From positions 15,016,178 through 15,080,177 of the forward strand of contig NC_092579.1 of NCBI RefSeq assembly GCF_037975245.1: a DNA stretch of 64,000 bases, given 5' to 3'. The DNA is from Apostichopus japonicus. Lineage: Eukaryota; Echinodermata; Holothuroidea; Aspidochirotida; Stichopodidae. Of this stretch, positions 14,301 to 29,999 are shown one piece after another (the stretch's first letter is position 1; each line of letters opens with the position of its first letter). The notes beneath the pieces are model-generated. The model was not told where the DNA came from. It saw nothing but the letters and a program-made list of their open reading frames with translations, and did no database searches. The position numbers were made by a program, and so were the translations under genes.

Positions 14301-16560
14301 TTTCACCATTTCACCCTTTAACAATTTTAACATATCACACTTTCACCATTTCACCCTTTCACCATTTACCCATTTCATCCTTTCACAATTTCACCCTTTA
14401 ACTATTTCATCATTTCACCCTTTCACCATTTCATCATTTAACCATTTCGCCATTTCATCCTTTCACCATTTAACCTTTTCACCCTTAACTATTTCACCAT
14501 TTCACCATTACACCCTTTAACTATTCCATCATTTCACACTTTCACCATTTAACTATTTCACCGTTTAACTATTTCACCAATATATCCTTCCACCATTTCA
14601 CCTTTTCACTCTTTCACTATTTACCATTTAACCATATTATCAATTCACCCTTCCACCACTTCACCAATTAAACATTTACAATTTCATCCTTTCACCATTT
14701 CACCCTTTAACTTTTTTATCATTTCACACTTTCACCATTTCACCCTTTACCATTTACCCATTTCATCCTTTCACCATTTCACCCTTTAAAAATTTCATCA
14801 TTTCACCCTTTCACCATTTCATCATTTCACCCTTTAACTTTTTCATCCTGTCACCCTTTCACCATTTCACCTTTTCTCCCTTACACTATTTAACCGTTTC
14901 ATTATTTCATCATTTCACCCTTTCACCATTATTATCATTTAACCATTTCACCCTTTCACCATTTCACCCTTTAACTATTTTAACATATCACACTTTCACC
15001 ATTTCACCCTTTCACCATTTACCCATTTCATCCTTTCACAATTTCACCCTTTAACTATTTCATCATTTCACCCTTTCAGCATTTCATCATTTAACCATTT
15101 CACCATTTCATCCTTTCACCATTTAACCTTTTCACCCTTTAACTATTTCACCATTACACCCTTTAACTATTCCATCATTTCACACTTTCACCATTTAACC
15201 ATTTAACTATTTCACCGTTTAACTATTTCACCAATACATCCTTTCACCATTTCACCTTTTCACTCTTTCACTATTTACCATTTAACCATATTATCAATTC
15301 ACCTTTTCACCATTTCACCAATTAAACATTTACAATTTCATCCTTTCACCATTTCACCCTTTAACTTTTTTATCTATTCACACTTTCACCATTTCACCCT
15401 TTACCATTAACCCATTTCATCCTTTCACCATTTCACCCTTTAAAAATTTCATCATTTCACCCTTTCACCATTTCATCATTTCACCCTTTAACTTTTTCAT
15501 CCTGTCACCCTTTCACCATTTCACCTTTTCTCCCTTACACTATTTAACCGTTTCATTATTTCATCATTTCACCCTTTCACCATTATTATCATTTAACCAT
15601 TTCACCATTTCATCCTTTCACCATTTCACCCTTTAACTATTTTACCATTTCACACTTTCACCGTTTCACCCTTTCACCATTTATCCATTTCAACCTTTCA
15701 CAATTTCACAATTTCACCCTTTAACTATTTCATTGTTTCACCCTTTCACCATTTCACCATTATATCATTTCACCCTTTAACGATTCATCCTTTCAGCAGG
15801 TTCACCATTTCACCTTTTCTCCCTTTCACTATTTAACCATATCATTATTTCATCATTTCACCCTTTCAACATTTCATCATTTAACCATTTTACCATTTCA
15901 TCCTTTCACCATTTCACCATTCCACCATTTCACCATTACACCCTTTAACTCTTCCATCATTTCACACTTTCACCATTCAAACATTTAACTATTTCACCAT
16001 TAAACCATCAACAATACATCCTTTCACCCTTTCACAATTTCACCTTTTCTCCCTTTCACTATTTAACCATTTCACCGTTTTATCATTTCACCCTTCCACC
16101 ATTTCACCAATTAACCTTTTAACAATTTCATCCTTTCACCATTTTACCCTTTAACTATTTTATCATTTCACACTTTCACCATTTCACCCTTTCACCATTT
16201 ACCCATTTCATCCTTTTTCCATTTCACCCTTTAACACTTTCACCATTTCACCCTTTCTCCCATTTACTCTTTCACTATTTAACAATTTCACCATTACATC
16301 ATTTCTCCATTTCACCAATTCATCCTTCCACCATTTCACCCTTTCTCCCATTTACTCTTTCACTATTTAACCATTTCACTATTTCACCATTTCATCCTTC
16401 CACCATTTCACCCTTTCTCCCGTTTACTCTTTCACTATTTAACCATTTCACTATTTCTCCATTTCACCAATTAACCATTTCACCCTTTAACTATTTTACC
16501 ATTTCACACTTTCACCATTTCACCATTTACCCATTTCATCCTTTCACCATTTCACCCTTT
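11331..16560 (+). repeat. HOR-B copy 1 (about 5.23-kb unit)
   Basis: First of two tandem copies. The phrase around the rare word CATTCTTGAAC with CATTAATTAACC at about 12426 recurs at about 17656, an offset of 5230. The unit holds an internal duplication of about 984 bases: the TTCAGCCTTTAACG and CCAGGTTCACC phrases occur near 12180 and again near 13165. Confidence 0.85.
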
Positions 16561-19500
16561 AACTATTTCATCATTTCACCCTTTCAGCATTTCATCATTT
16601 AACCATTTCACCATTTCATCCTTTCACCATTTAACCTTTTCACCCTTTAACTATTTCACCATTACACCCTTTAACTATTCCATCATTTCACACTTTCACC
16701 ATTTAACCATTTAACTATTTCACCGTTTAACTATTTCACCAATACATCCTTTCACCATTTCACCTTTTCACTCTTTCACTATTTACCATTTAACCATATT
16801 ATCAATTCACCTTTCCACCATTTCACCAATTAAACATTTACAATTTCAACCTTTCACCATTTCACCCTTTAACTTTTTTATCATTTCACCATTTCACCCT
16901 TTACCATTTACCCATTTCATCCTTTCACCATTTCACCCTTTAAAAATTTCATCATTTCACTCTTTCACCATTTCATCATTTCACCCTTTAACTTTTTCAT
17001 CCTGTCACCCTTTCACCATTTCACCTTTTCTCCCTTACACTATTTAACCGTTTCATTATTTCATCATTTCACCCTTTCACCATTATTATCATTTAACCAT
17101 TTCACCATTTCATCCTTTCACCATTTCACCCTTTAACTATTTTACCATTTCACACTTTCACCATTTCACCATTTACCCATTTCACAATTTCATCCTTTCA
17201 CCATTTCACCCTTTAACTATTTTACCATTTCACACTTTCACCATTTACCCATTTCACCATTTCATCCTTTCACCATTTCACCCTTTAACTTTTTCATCCT
17301 TTCACCCTTTCTCACCATTTCATCATTTAACCATTTCACCATTTCATCCTTTCATCATTTCACCCTTTAACTATTTCATCATTTCACCCTTTCACCATTA
17401 TATCATTTCAGCCTTTAACGATTTCATCCTTTCACCAGGTTCACCATTTCACCTTTTCTCCCTTTCACTATTTAACCATATCATTATTTCATCATTTCAC
17501 CCTTTCATCATTTAACCATTTCACAATTTAATCCTTTCACTATTTACCCTTTTCATCCTTTCACCATTCCACCCTTTAACTATTTCATCATTTCACCATT
17601 TCATTTCATCATTTAACCATTTCACCATTTCATCCTATCATCATTTCACCATTTCATTCTTGAACTTTTTCATTAATTAACCTTTTAACAATTTCATCCT
17701 TTCACCATTTTACCCTTTAACTATTTTATCATTTCACACTTTCACCATTTCACCCTTTCACCATTTACCCATTTCATCCTTTTTCCATTTCACCCTTTAA
17801 CAATTTCATCATTTCACCCTTTCACCATTTCATCATTTAACCCTTTAACTTTTTCATCCTGTCACTCTTTCACCCTTTCACCATTTCACCCTTTCTCCCA
17901 TTTACTCTTTCACTATTTAACCATTTCACCATTTCATCATATCTCCATTTCACCAATTAACCATTTCACCCTTTAACTATTTTACCTTTTCACACTTTCA
18001 CCATTTACCCATTTCACCATTTCATCCTTCCACCATTTCACCCTTTCTACCATTTACTCTTTCACTATTTAACCATTTCACCAATTAACCATTTCACCCT
18101 TTAACTATTTTACCATTTCACACTTTCACCATTTCACCATTTACCCATTTCACCATTTCATCCTTTCACCATTTCACCCTTTAACTATTTTACCCTTTCA
18201 CCATTTCACCATTTACCCATTTCACCATTTCATCCTTTCACCATTTCACCCTTTAACTTTTCCATCCTTTCACACTTTCTCACCATTTCATCATTTAACC
18301 ATTTCACCATTTCATCCTTTCATCATTTCACCCTTTAACTATTTCATCATTTCACCCTTTCACCATTATATCATTTCAGCCTTTAACGATTTCATCCTTT
18401 CACCAGGTTCACCATTTCACCTTTTCTCCCTTTCACTATTTAACCATATCATTATTTCATCATTTCACCCTTTCATCATTTAACCATTTCACAATTTAAT
18501 CCTTTCACTATTTACCCTTTTCATCCTTTCACCATTCCACCCTTTAACTATTTCATCATTTCACCATTTCATTTCATCATTTAACCATTTCACCATTTCA
18601 TCCTATCATCATTTCACCATTTCATTCTTGAACTTTTTCATCCTGTCACCCTTTAACCATTTCACCTTTTCTCCCTTTCACTATTTAACCATTTCATTAT
18701 TTCATCATTTCACCCTTTCACCATTTCACCAATTAACCATTTCATCCTTTCACCATTTCACCCTTTAACTATTTTACTATTTTACCATTTCACACTTTCA
18801 CCATTTCATCCTTTCACCATTTAACCTTTTCACCCTTAACTATTTCACCATTTCACCATTACACCCTTTAACTATTCCATCATTTCACACTTTCACCATT
18901 TAACCATTTAACTATTTCACCCTTTAACTATTTCATCATTTCACACTTTCACCATTTCACCATTTACCCATTTCACCATTCCATCATTTCACTTTTACCA
19001 TTTTATCATTTTACCCTTTAACTATTTCATCCTGTCACCGTTTCACCTGTTCACCATTTCACCATTTCTCCCTTTCACTAATGAACCACTTAACTATTTT
19101 ATCATTTCACACTTTCACCATTTCATCATTTCACCATTCCACCTGTTCACCATTTCATCCTGTCACCATTTCACCATTTCACCCTTTCATCATTTCACAC
19201 TTTAAACTATTTCATTATTTAACAATGTCAATATTTCACCTTTATCATTTTACCCTTTAACCCTTTCACCATTTAACCATTACCAATTCATCCTTTCACC
19301 ATTTCAACTTTTCTCCCTTTCACTCTTTCAGTATTTAACCTAACCATTTCATCATTTAACCCTTTCACCATTTCACCAATTAACCATTTCACCCTTTAAA
19401 TATTTCATCACTTCACACTTTAATCATTTCACCCTTTCACCATTTCATCCTTTCACAATTTCACCCTTTAACTATTTCATCATTTCACCCTTTCATCATT

Positions 19501-21782
19501 TAACCATTTCACCATTTCATCCTTTCACCATTTCACCCTTTAACAATTTTAACATATCACACTTTCACCATTTCACCCTTTCACCATTTACCCATTTCAT
19601 CCTTTCACAATTTCACCCTTTAACTATTTCATCATTTCACCCTTTCACCATTTCATCATTTAACCATTTCGCCATTTCATCCTTTCACCATTTAACCTTT
19701 TCACCCTTAACTATTTCACCATTTCACCATTACACCCTTTAACTATTCCATCATTTCACACTTTCACCATTTAACTATTTCACCGTTTAACTATTTCACC
19801 AATATATCCTTCCACCATTTCACCTTTTCACTCTTTCACTATTTACCATTTAACCATATTATCAATTCACCCTTCCACCACTTCACCAATTAAACATTTA
19901 CAATTTCATCCTTTCACCATTTCACCCTTTAACTTTTTTATCATTTCACACTTTCACCATTTCACCCTTTACCATTTACCCATTTCATCCTTTCACCATT
20001 TCACCCTTTAAAAATTTCATCATTTCACCCTTTCACCATTTCATCATTTCACCCTTTAACTTTTTCATCCTGTCACCCTTTCACCATTTCACCTTTTCTC
20101 CCTTACACTATTTAACCGTTTCATTATTTCATCATTTCACCCTTTCACCATTATTATCATTTAACCATTTCACCCTTTCACCATTTCACCCTTTAACTAT
20201 TTTAACATATCACACTTTCACCATTTCACCCTTTCACCATTTACCCATTTCATCCTTTCACAATTTCACCCTTTAACTATTTCATCATTTCACCCTTTCA
20301 GCATTTCATCATTTAACCATTTCACCATTTCATCCTTTCACCATTTAACCTTTTCACCCTTTAACTATTTCACCATTACACCCTTTAACTATTCCATCAT
20401 TTCACACTTTCACCATTTAACCATTTAACTATTTCACCGTTTAACTATTTCACCAATACATCCTTTCACCATTTCACCTTTTCACTCTTTCACTATTTAC
20501 CATTTAACCATATTATCAATTCACCTTTTCACCATTTCACCAATTAAACATTTACAATTTCATCCTTTCACCATTTCACCCTTTAACTTTTTTATCTATT
20601 CACACTTTCACCATTTCACCCTTTACCATTAACCCATTTCATCCTTTCACCATTTCACCCTTTAAAAATTTCATCATTTCACCCTTTCACCATTTCATCA
20701 TTTCACCCTTTAACTTTTTCATCCTGTCACCCTTTCACCATTTCACCTTTTCTCCCTTACACTATTTAACCGTTTCATTATTTCATCATTTCACCCTTTC
20801 ACCATTATTATCATTTAACCATTTCACCATTTCATCCTTTCACCATTTCACCCTTTAACTATTTTACCATTTCACACTTTCACCGTTTCACCCTTTCACC
20901 ATTTATCCATTTCAACCTTTCACAATTTCACAATTTCACCCTTTAACTATTTCATTGTTTCACCCTTTCACCATTTCACCATTATATCATTTCACCCTTT
21001 AACGATTCATCCTTTCAGCAGGTTCACCATTTCACCTTTTCTCCCTTTCACTATTTAACCATATCATTATTTCATCATTTCACCCTTTCAACATTTCATC
21101 ATTTAACCATTTTACCATTTCATCCTTTCACCATTTCACCATTCCACCATTTCACCATTACACCCTTTAACTCTTCCATCATTTCACACTTTCACCATTC
21201 AAACATTTAACTATTTCACCATTAAACCATCAACAATACATCCTTTCACCCTTTCACAATTTCACCTTTTCTCCCTTTCACTATTTAACCATTTCACCGT
21301 TTTATCATTTCACCCTTCCACCATTTCACCAATTAACCTTTTAACAATTTCATCCTTTCACCATTTTACCCTTTAACTATTTTATCATTTCACACTTTCA
21401 CCATTTCACCCTTTCACCATTTACCCATTTCATCCTTTTTCCATTTCACCCTTTAACACTTTCACCATTTCACCCTTTCTCCCATTTACTCTTTCACTAT
21501 TTAACAATTTCACCATTACATCATTTCTCCATTTCACCAATTCATCCTTCCACCATTTCACCCTTTCTCCCATTTACTCTTTCACTATTTAACCATTTCA
21601 CTATTTCACCATTTCATCCTTCCACCATTTCACCCTTTCTCCCGTTTACTCTTTCACTATTTAACCATTTCACTATTTCTCCATTTCACCAATTAACCAT
21701 TTCACCCTTTAACTATTTTACCATTTCACACTTTCACCATTTCACCATTTACCCATTTCATCCTTTCACCATTTCACCCTTT
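16561..21782 (+). repeat. HOR-B copy 2 (about 5.22-kb unit)
   Basis: Second tandem copy. The offset drifts from 5230 to about 5213 and back to about 5222 through small indels of one or two 8-bp units (deletions near 18190 and 18285). It ends at about 21782, where the first copy continues into TTTAACTATTTC but this copy jumps to TTTTTCATCC. Divergence from copy 1 is very low otherwise. Confidence 0.85.
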
Positions 21783-21867
21783 TTCATCCTTTCACCCTTT
21801 CTCACCATTTCACCTTTTCTCCCTTTCACTATTTAACCATTTCACAATTTCATCATTTCACCATTTC

Positions 21868-24800
21868 ATCCTTTCATCATTTCACCCTTTAACTATTTCA
21901 TCATTTCACCCTTTCACCATTTCACCATTATATCATTTCACCCTTTAACGATTTCATCCTTTCACCAGGTTCACCATTTCACCTTTTCTCCCTTTCACTA
22001 TTTAACCATTTCACCATTTCTTCCTTTCACCATTTCACCCTTTAACTATTTCATCATTTCCTACTTTCACCATTTCACCCTTTCACCATTTACCCATTTC
22101 ATCCTTTCACCATTTCACCCTTTAACTAATTATCATTTCACCCTTTCACCATTTCATCATTTCACCCTTTAACTTTTTCATCCTGTCACCATTTCACCTT
22201 TTCTCCCTTACACTATTTAACCGTTTCATTATTTCATCATGTCACCCTTTCACCATTATTATCATTTAACCATTTCACCATTTCATCCTTTCACCATTTC
22301 ACCCTTAAACTATTTTACCATTTCACACTTTCACCCTTTCACCATTTATCCATTTCAACCTTTCACAATTTCACCCTTTAACTATTTCATTGTTTCACCC
22401 TTTCACCATTTCACCATTATATCATTTCACCCTTTAACGATTCATCCTTTCAGCAGGTTCACCATTTCACCTTTTCTCCCTTTCACTATTTAACCATATC
22501 ATTATTTCATCATTTCACCCTTTCAACATTTCATCATTTAACCATTTTACCATTTCATCCTTTCACCATTTCACCATTCCACCATTTCACCATTACACCC
22601 TTTAACTATTCCATCATTTCACACTTTCACCATTCAAACATTTAACTATTTCACCATTAAACCATCAACAATACATCCTTTCACCCTTTCACAATTTCAC
22701 CTTTTCTCCCTTTCACTATTTAACCATTTCACCGTTTTATCATTTCACCCTTCCACCATTTCACCAATTAACCTTTTAACAATTTCATCCTTTCACCATT
22801 TTACCCTTTAACTATTTTATCATTTCACACTTTCACCATTTCACCCTTTCACCATTTACCCATTTCATCCTTTTTCCATTTCACCCTTTAACAATTTCAT
22901 CATTTCACCCTTTCACCATTTCATCATTTAACCCTTTAACTTTTTCATCCTGTCACTCTTTCACCATTTCACCCTTTCTCCCATTTACTCTTTCACTATT
23001 TAACCATTTCACCATTTCATCATTTCTCCATTTCACCAATTAACCATTTCACCCTTTAACTATTTTACCTTTTCACACTTTCACCATTTCACCATTTACC
23101 CATTTCACCATTTCATCCTTCCACCATTTCACCCTTTCTCCCATTTACTCTTTCACTATTTAACCATTTCACCAATTAACCATTTCACCCTTTAACTATT
23201 TTACCATTTCACACTTTCACCATTTCACCATTTACCCATTTCACCATTTCATCCTTTCACCATTTCACCCTTTAACTATTTTACCATTTCACACTTTCAC
23301 CATTTCACCATTTACCCATTTCATCCTTTCACCATTTCACCCTTTAACTTTTTCACCCTTTCACCATTTCATCATTTAACCCTTTAACTTTTTCATCCTG
23401 TCACTCTTTCACCATTTCACCCTTTCTCCCATTTACTCTTTCACTATTTAACCATTTCACCATTTCATCATTTCTCCATTTCACCAATTAACCATTTCAC
23501 CCTTTAACTATTTTACCTTTTCACACTTTCACCATTTCACCATTTACCCATTTCACCATTTCATCCTTCCACCATTTCACCCTTTCTCCCATTTACTCTT
23601 TCACTATTTAACCATTTCACCAATTAACCATTTCACCCTTTAACTATTTTACCATTTCACACTTTCACCATTTCACCATTTACCCATTTCACCATTTCAT
23701 CCTTTCACCATTTCACCCTTTAACTATTTTACCATTTCACACTTTCAGCATTTCACCATTTACCCATTTCACCATTTCATCCTTTCACCATTTCACCCTT
23801 TAACTATTTTACCATTTCACACTTTCACCATTTCACCATTTACCCATTTCACCCTTTCACCATTTCATCATTTAACCATTTCACCATTTCATCCTTTCAT
23901 CATTTCACCCTTTAACTATTTCATCATTTCACCCTTTCACCATTATATCATTTCAGCCTTTAACGATTTCATCCTTTCACCAGGTTCACCATTTCACCTT
24001 TTCTCCCTTTCACTATTTAACCATATCATTATTTCATCATTTCACCATTTCACCATTTAACCATTTACCCTTTTCATCCTTTCACCATTCCACCCTTTAA
24101 CTATTTCATCATTTCACCATTTCATTTCATCATTTAACCATTTCACCATTTCATCCTATCATCATTTCACCATTTCATTCTTGAACTTTTTCATCCTGTC
24201 ACCCTTTAACCATTTCACCTTTTCTCCCTTTCACTATTTAACCATTTCATTATTTCATCATTTCACCCTTTCACCATTTCACCAATTAACCATTTCATCC
24301 TTTCACCATTTCACCCTTTAACTATTTTAACATTTCACACTTTCACCATTTCACCCTTTCACCATTTATCCATTTCACAATTTCATCCTTTCACAATTTC
24401 ACCCTTTAACTATTTCATCATTTCACCATTTACCCATTTAATTCTTTCACCATTTAACTATTTCATCATTTCACACTTTCACCATTTACCCATTTCATCC
24501 TTTCACCATTTCACCCTTTAACAATTTCATCATTTCACCCTTTCACCATTTCATCATTTCACCCTTTAACTTTTTCATCCTGTCACTCTTTCACCCTTTC
24601 ACCAATTAACCATTTCACCATTTAATCCTTTCACCATTTCACCCTTTAACTATTTTACCATTTCACACTTTCACCATTTCACCCTATCACCCTTTCACAA
24701 TTTCACCCTTTAACTATTTCATCCTTTCACAATTTCATCATTTAACCATTTCAACATTTTATCCTTTCACCATTTCTCCCTTTAACCATTTACCCATTTC

Positions 24801-25740
24801 ATCCTTTCACCATTTCACCCTTTAACTATTTCATCATTTCACCATTTCATTTTATCCTTTAACCATTTCACCATTTCATCCTTTCACCATTTAACCTTTT
24901 CACCCTTTAACTATTTCACCATTTCACCATTTCACCCTTTAACAATTTCATCATTTCACACTTGAACTTTTTCATCCTGTCACCCTTTCACCATTTCACC
25001 TTTTCTCCCTTTCACTATTTAACCATTTCATTTTTTCATCATTTCACCCTTTCACCATTTCACCAATTAACCATTTCACCATTTCATCCTTTCACCATTT
25101 TACCATTTAACTATTCTACTATTTCACACTTTCACCATTTCACCCTTTCACCATTTATCCATTTCACCATTTCATCCTTTCACAATTTCACCCTTTAACT
25201 ATTTCATCATTTCACCCTTTCATCATTTAACCATTTCATCATTTCATCCTTTCACTATTTCACCCTTTAGCTATTTCATCATTTCACACTTTCACCATTT
25301 CACCCTTTCACCATTTACCCATTTCAACCTTTCATCATTTCACCCTTTAACTAATTATCATTTCACCCTTTCACCATTTCATCATTTCACCCTTTAAGTT
25401 TTTCATCCTGTCACCATTTCACCTTTTCTCCCTTACACTATTTAACCATTTCATTATTTCATCATTTCACCCTTTCACCACTATTATCATTTAACCATTT
25501 CACCATTTCATCCTTTCACCATTTCACCATTTCACCATTTCACCATTTATCCATTTCACCATTTCAACCTTTCACAATTTCACCCTTTAACTATTTCATT
25601 GTTTCACCCTTTCACCATTTCATCATTTAACCATTTCACCATTTCATCCTTTCACCCTTCACCCTTCAACTGTTTTACCATATCACACTTTCACCATTTA
25701 CCCATTTCATCCTTTCACCATTTCACACTTTAACTATTTC
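21868..25740 (+). repeat. HOR-C copy 1 (3873-bp unit)
   Basis: The phrases ACCATTATATCATTTC and CAGCAGGTTCACC, and the block starting CATCATGTCACCC at 22230, all recur exactly 3873 bases downstream. An internal sub-duplication of about 446 bases lies around 22919-23400 (block ending CATCCTGTCACTC). The 85 bases before this copy (21783-21867) are a short satellite linker. Confidence 0.85.
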
Positions 25741-28700
25741 ATCCTTTCATCATTTCACCCTTTAACTATTTCATCATTTCACCCTTTCACCATTTCACCA
25801 TTATATCATTTCACCCTTTAACGATTTCATCCTTTCACCAGGTTCACCATTTCACCTTTTCTCCCTTTCACTATTTAACCATTTCACCATTTCTTCCTTT
25901 CACCATTTCACCCTTTAACTATTTCATCATTTCCTACTTTCACCATTTCACCCTTTCACCATTTACCCATTTCATCCTTTCACCATTTCACCCTTTAACT
26001 AATTATCATTTCACCCTTTCACCATTTCATCATTTCACCCTTTAACTTTTTCATCCTGTCACCATTTCACCTTTTCTCCCTTACACTATTTAACCGTTTC
26101 ATTATTTCATCATGTCACCCTTTCACCATTATTATCATTTAACCATTTCACCATTTCATCCTTTCACCATTTCACCCTTAAACTATTTTACCATTTCACA
26201 CTTTCACCCTTTCACCATTTATCCATTTCAACCTTTCACAATTTCACCCTTTAACTATTTCATTGTTTCACCCTTTCACCATTTCACCATTATATCATTT
26301 CACCCTTTAACGATTCATCCTTTCAGCAGGTTCACCATTTCACCTTTTCTCCCTTTCACTATTTAACCATATCATTATTTCATCATTTCACCCTTTCAAC
26401 ATTTCATCATTTAACCATTTTACCATTTCATCCTTTCACCATTTCACCATTCCACCATTTCACCATTACACCCTTTAACTATTCCATCATTTCACACTTT
26501 CACCATTCAAACATTTAACTATTTCACCATTAAACCATCAACAATACATCCTTTCACCCTTTCACAATTTCACCTTTTCTCCCTTTCACTATTTAACCAT
26601 TTCACCCTTTTATCATTTCACCCTTCCACCATTTCACCAATTAACCTTTTAACAATTTCATCCTTTCACCATTTTACCCTTTAACTATTTTATCATTTCA
26701 CACTTTCACCATTTCACCCTTTCACCATTTACCCATTTCATCCTTTTTCCATTTCACCCTTTAACAATTTCATCATTTCACCCTTTCACCATTTCATCAT
26801 TTAACCCTTTAACTTTTTCATCCTGTCACTCTTTCACCATTTCACCCTTTCTCCCATTTACTCTTTCACTATTTAACCATTTCACCATTTCATCATTTCT
26901 CCATTTCACCAATTAACCATTTCACCCTTTAACTATTTTACCTTTTCACACTTTCACCATTTCACCATTTACCCATTTCACCATTTCATCCTTCCACCAT
27001 TTCACCCTTTCTCCCATTTACTCTTTCACTATTTAACCATTTCACCAATTAACCATTTCACCCTTTAACTATTTTACCATTTCACACTTTCACCATTTTA
27101 CCCATTTCACCATTTCATCCTTTCACCATTTCACCCTTTAACTATTTTACCATTTCACACTTTCACCATTTCACCATTTACCCATTTCATCCTTTCACCA
27201 TTTCACCCTTTAACTTTTTCACCCTTTCACCATTTCATCATTTAACCCTTTAACTTTTTCATCCTGTCACTCTTTCACCATTTCACCCTTTCTCCCATTT
27301 ACTCTTTCACTATTTAACCATTTCACCATTTCATCATTTCTCCATTTCACCAATTAACCATTTCACCCTTTAACTATTTTACCTTTTCACACTTTCACCA
27401 TTTACCCATTTCACCATTTCATCCTTCCACCATTTCACCCTTTCTCCCATTTACTCTTTCACTATTTAACCATTTCACCAATTAACCATTTCACCCTTTA
27501 ACTATTTTACCATTTCACACTTTCACCATTTCACCATTTCATCCTTTCACCATTTCACCCTTTAACTATTTTACCATTTCACACTTTCACCATTTCACCA
27601 TTTACCCATTTCACCATTTCACCATTTCATCCTTTCACCATTTCACCCTTTAACTATTTTACCATTTCACACTTTCACCATTTCACCATTTACCCATTTC
27701 ACCCTTTCACCATTTCATCATTTAACCATTTCACCATTTCATCCTTTCATCATTTCACCCTTTAACTATTTCATCATTTCACCCTTTCACCATTATATCA
27801 TTTCAGCCTTTAACGATTTCATCCTTTCACCAGGTTCACCATTTCACCTTTTCTCCCTTTCACTATTTAACCATATCATTATTTCATCATTTCACCCTTT
27901 CACCATTTAACCATTTACCCTTTTCATCCTTTCACCATTCCACCCTTTAACTATTTCATCATTTCACCATTTCATTTCATCATTTAACCATTTCACCATT
28001 TCATCCTATCATCATTTCACCATTTCATTCTTGAACTTTTTCATCCTGTCACCCTTTAACCATTTCACCTTTTCTCCCTTTCACTATTTAACCATTTCAT
28101 TATTTCATCATTTCACCCTTTCACCATTTCACCAATTAACCATTTCATCCTTTCACCATTTCACCCTTTAACTATTTTACCATTTCACACTTTCACCATT
28201 TCACCCTTTCACCATTTATCCATTTCACAATTTCATCCTTTCACAATTTCACCCTTTAACTATTTCATCATTTCACCATTTACCCATTTAATCCTTTCAC
28301 CATTTAACTATTTCATCATTTCACACTTTCACCATTTACCCATTTCATCCTTTCACCATTTCACCCTTTAACAATTTCATCATTTCACCCTTTCACCATT
28401 TCATCATTTCACCCTTTAACTTTTTCATCCTGTCACTCTTTCACCCTTTCACCAATTAACCATTTCACCATTTAATCCTTTCACCATTTCACCCTTTAAC
28501 TATTTTACCATTTCACACTTTCACCATTTCACCCTATCACCCTTTCACAATTTATCCATTTCACCATTTCATCCTTTCACAAATTCACCATTTAACTATT
28601 TCATCCTTTCACAATTTCATCATTTAACCATTTCAACATTTTATCCTTTCACCATTTCTCCCTTTAACTATTTCATCATTTCACCATTTCATTTTATCCT

Positions 28701-29780
28701 TTAACCATTTCACCATTTCATCCTTTCACCATTTAACCTTTTCACCCTTTAACTATTTCACCATTTCACCCTTTAACAATTTCATCATTTCACACTTGAA
28801 CTTTTTCATCCTGTCACCCTTTCACACTTTCACCATTTCACCCTATCACCCTTTCACAATTTATCCATTTACCCATTTCATCCTTTCACCATTTCACCCT
28901 TTAACTATTTCATCATTTCACCATTTCATTTTATCCTTTAACCATTTCACCATTTCATCCTTTCACCATTTAACCTTTTCACCCTTTAACTATTTCACCA
29001 TTTCACCCTTTAACAATTTCATCATTTCACACTTGAACTTTTTCATCCTGTCACCCTTTCACCATTTCACCTTTTCTCCCTTTCACTATTTAACCATTTC
29101 ATTTTTTCATCATTTCACCCTTTCACCATTTCACCAATTAACCATTTCATCCTTTCACCATTTCACCATTTAACTATTCTACTATTTCACACTTTCACCA
29201 TTTCACCCTTTCACCATTTATCCATTTCACCATTTCATCCTTTCACAATTTCACCCTTTAACTATTTCATCATTTCACCCTTTCATCATTTAACCATTTC
29301 ATCATTTCATCCTTTCACTATTTCACCCTTTAGCTATTTCATCATTTCACACTTTCACCATTTCACCCTTTCACCATTTACCCATTTCAACCTTTCATCA
29401 TTTCACCCTTTAACTAATTATCATTTCACCCTTTCACCATTTCATCATTTCACCCTTTAAGTTTTTCATCCTGTCACCATTTCACCTTTTCTCCCTTACA
29501 CTATTTAACCATTTCATTATTTCATCATTTCACCCTTTCACCACTATTATCATTTAACCATTTCACCATTTCATCCTTTCACCATTTATCCATTTCACCA
29601 TTTCAACCTTTCACAATTTCACCCTTTAACTATTTCATTGTTTCACCCTTTCACCATTTCATCATTTAACCATTTCACCATTTCATCCTTTCACCCTTCA
29701 CCCTTCAACTGTTTTACCATATCACACTTTCACCATTTACCCATTTCATCCTTTCACCATTTCACACTTTAACTATTTCA
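25741..29780 (+). repeat. HOR-C copy 2 (3873-bp unit with 237-bp internal duplication)
   Basis: The offset is 3873 at the left end but about 4030-4070 toward the right, because the block starting at the rare CACTTGAAC word occurs twice (28793 and 29030, 237 bases apart) and smaller indels follow. The correspondence ends near 29780, after the CCCTTCAACTGTTTTACC phrase. Confidence 0.82.
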
Positions 29781-29999
29781 TCCTTTCACCATTTCATCAT
29801 TTCACCCTTTCACCATTTCACCATTTCATTATTTCATCATTTACCCATTTCATACTTTCACCATTTCACTCTTTAACAATGTCATCATTTCACCCTTTCA
29901 CCATTTCATCATTTCACCCTTTAACTTTTTCATCCTGTCACTCTTTCACCCTTTCACCAATTATCCATTTCACAATTTAATCCTTTCACCATTTCACCC

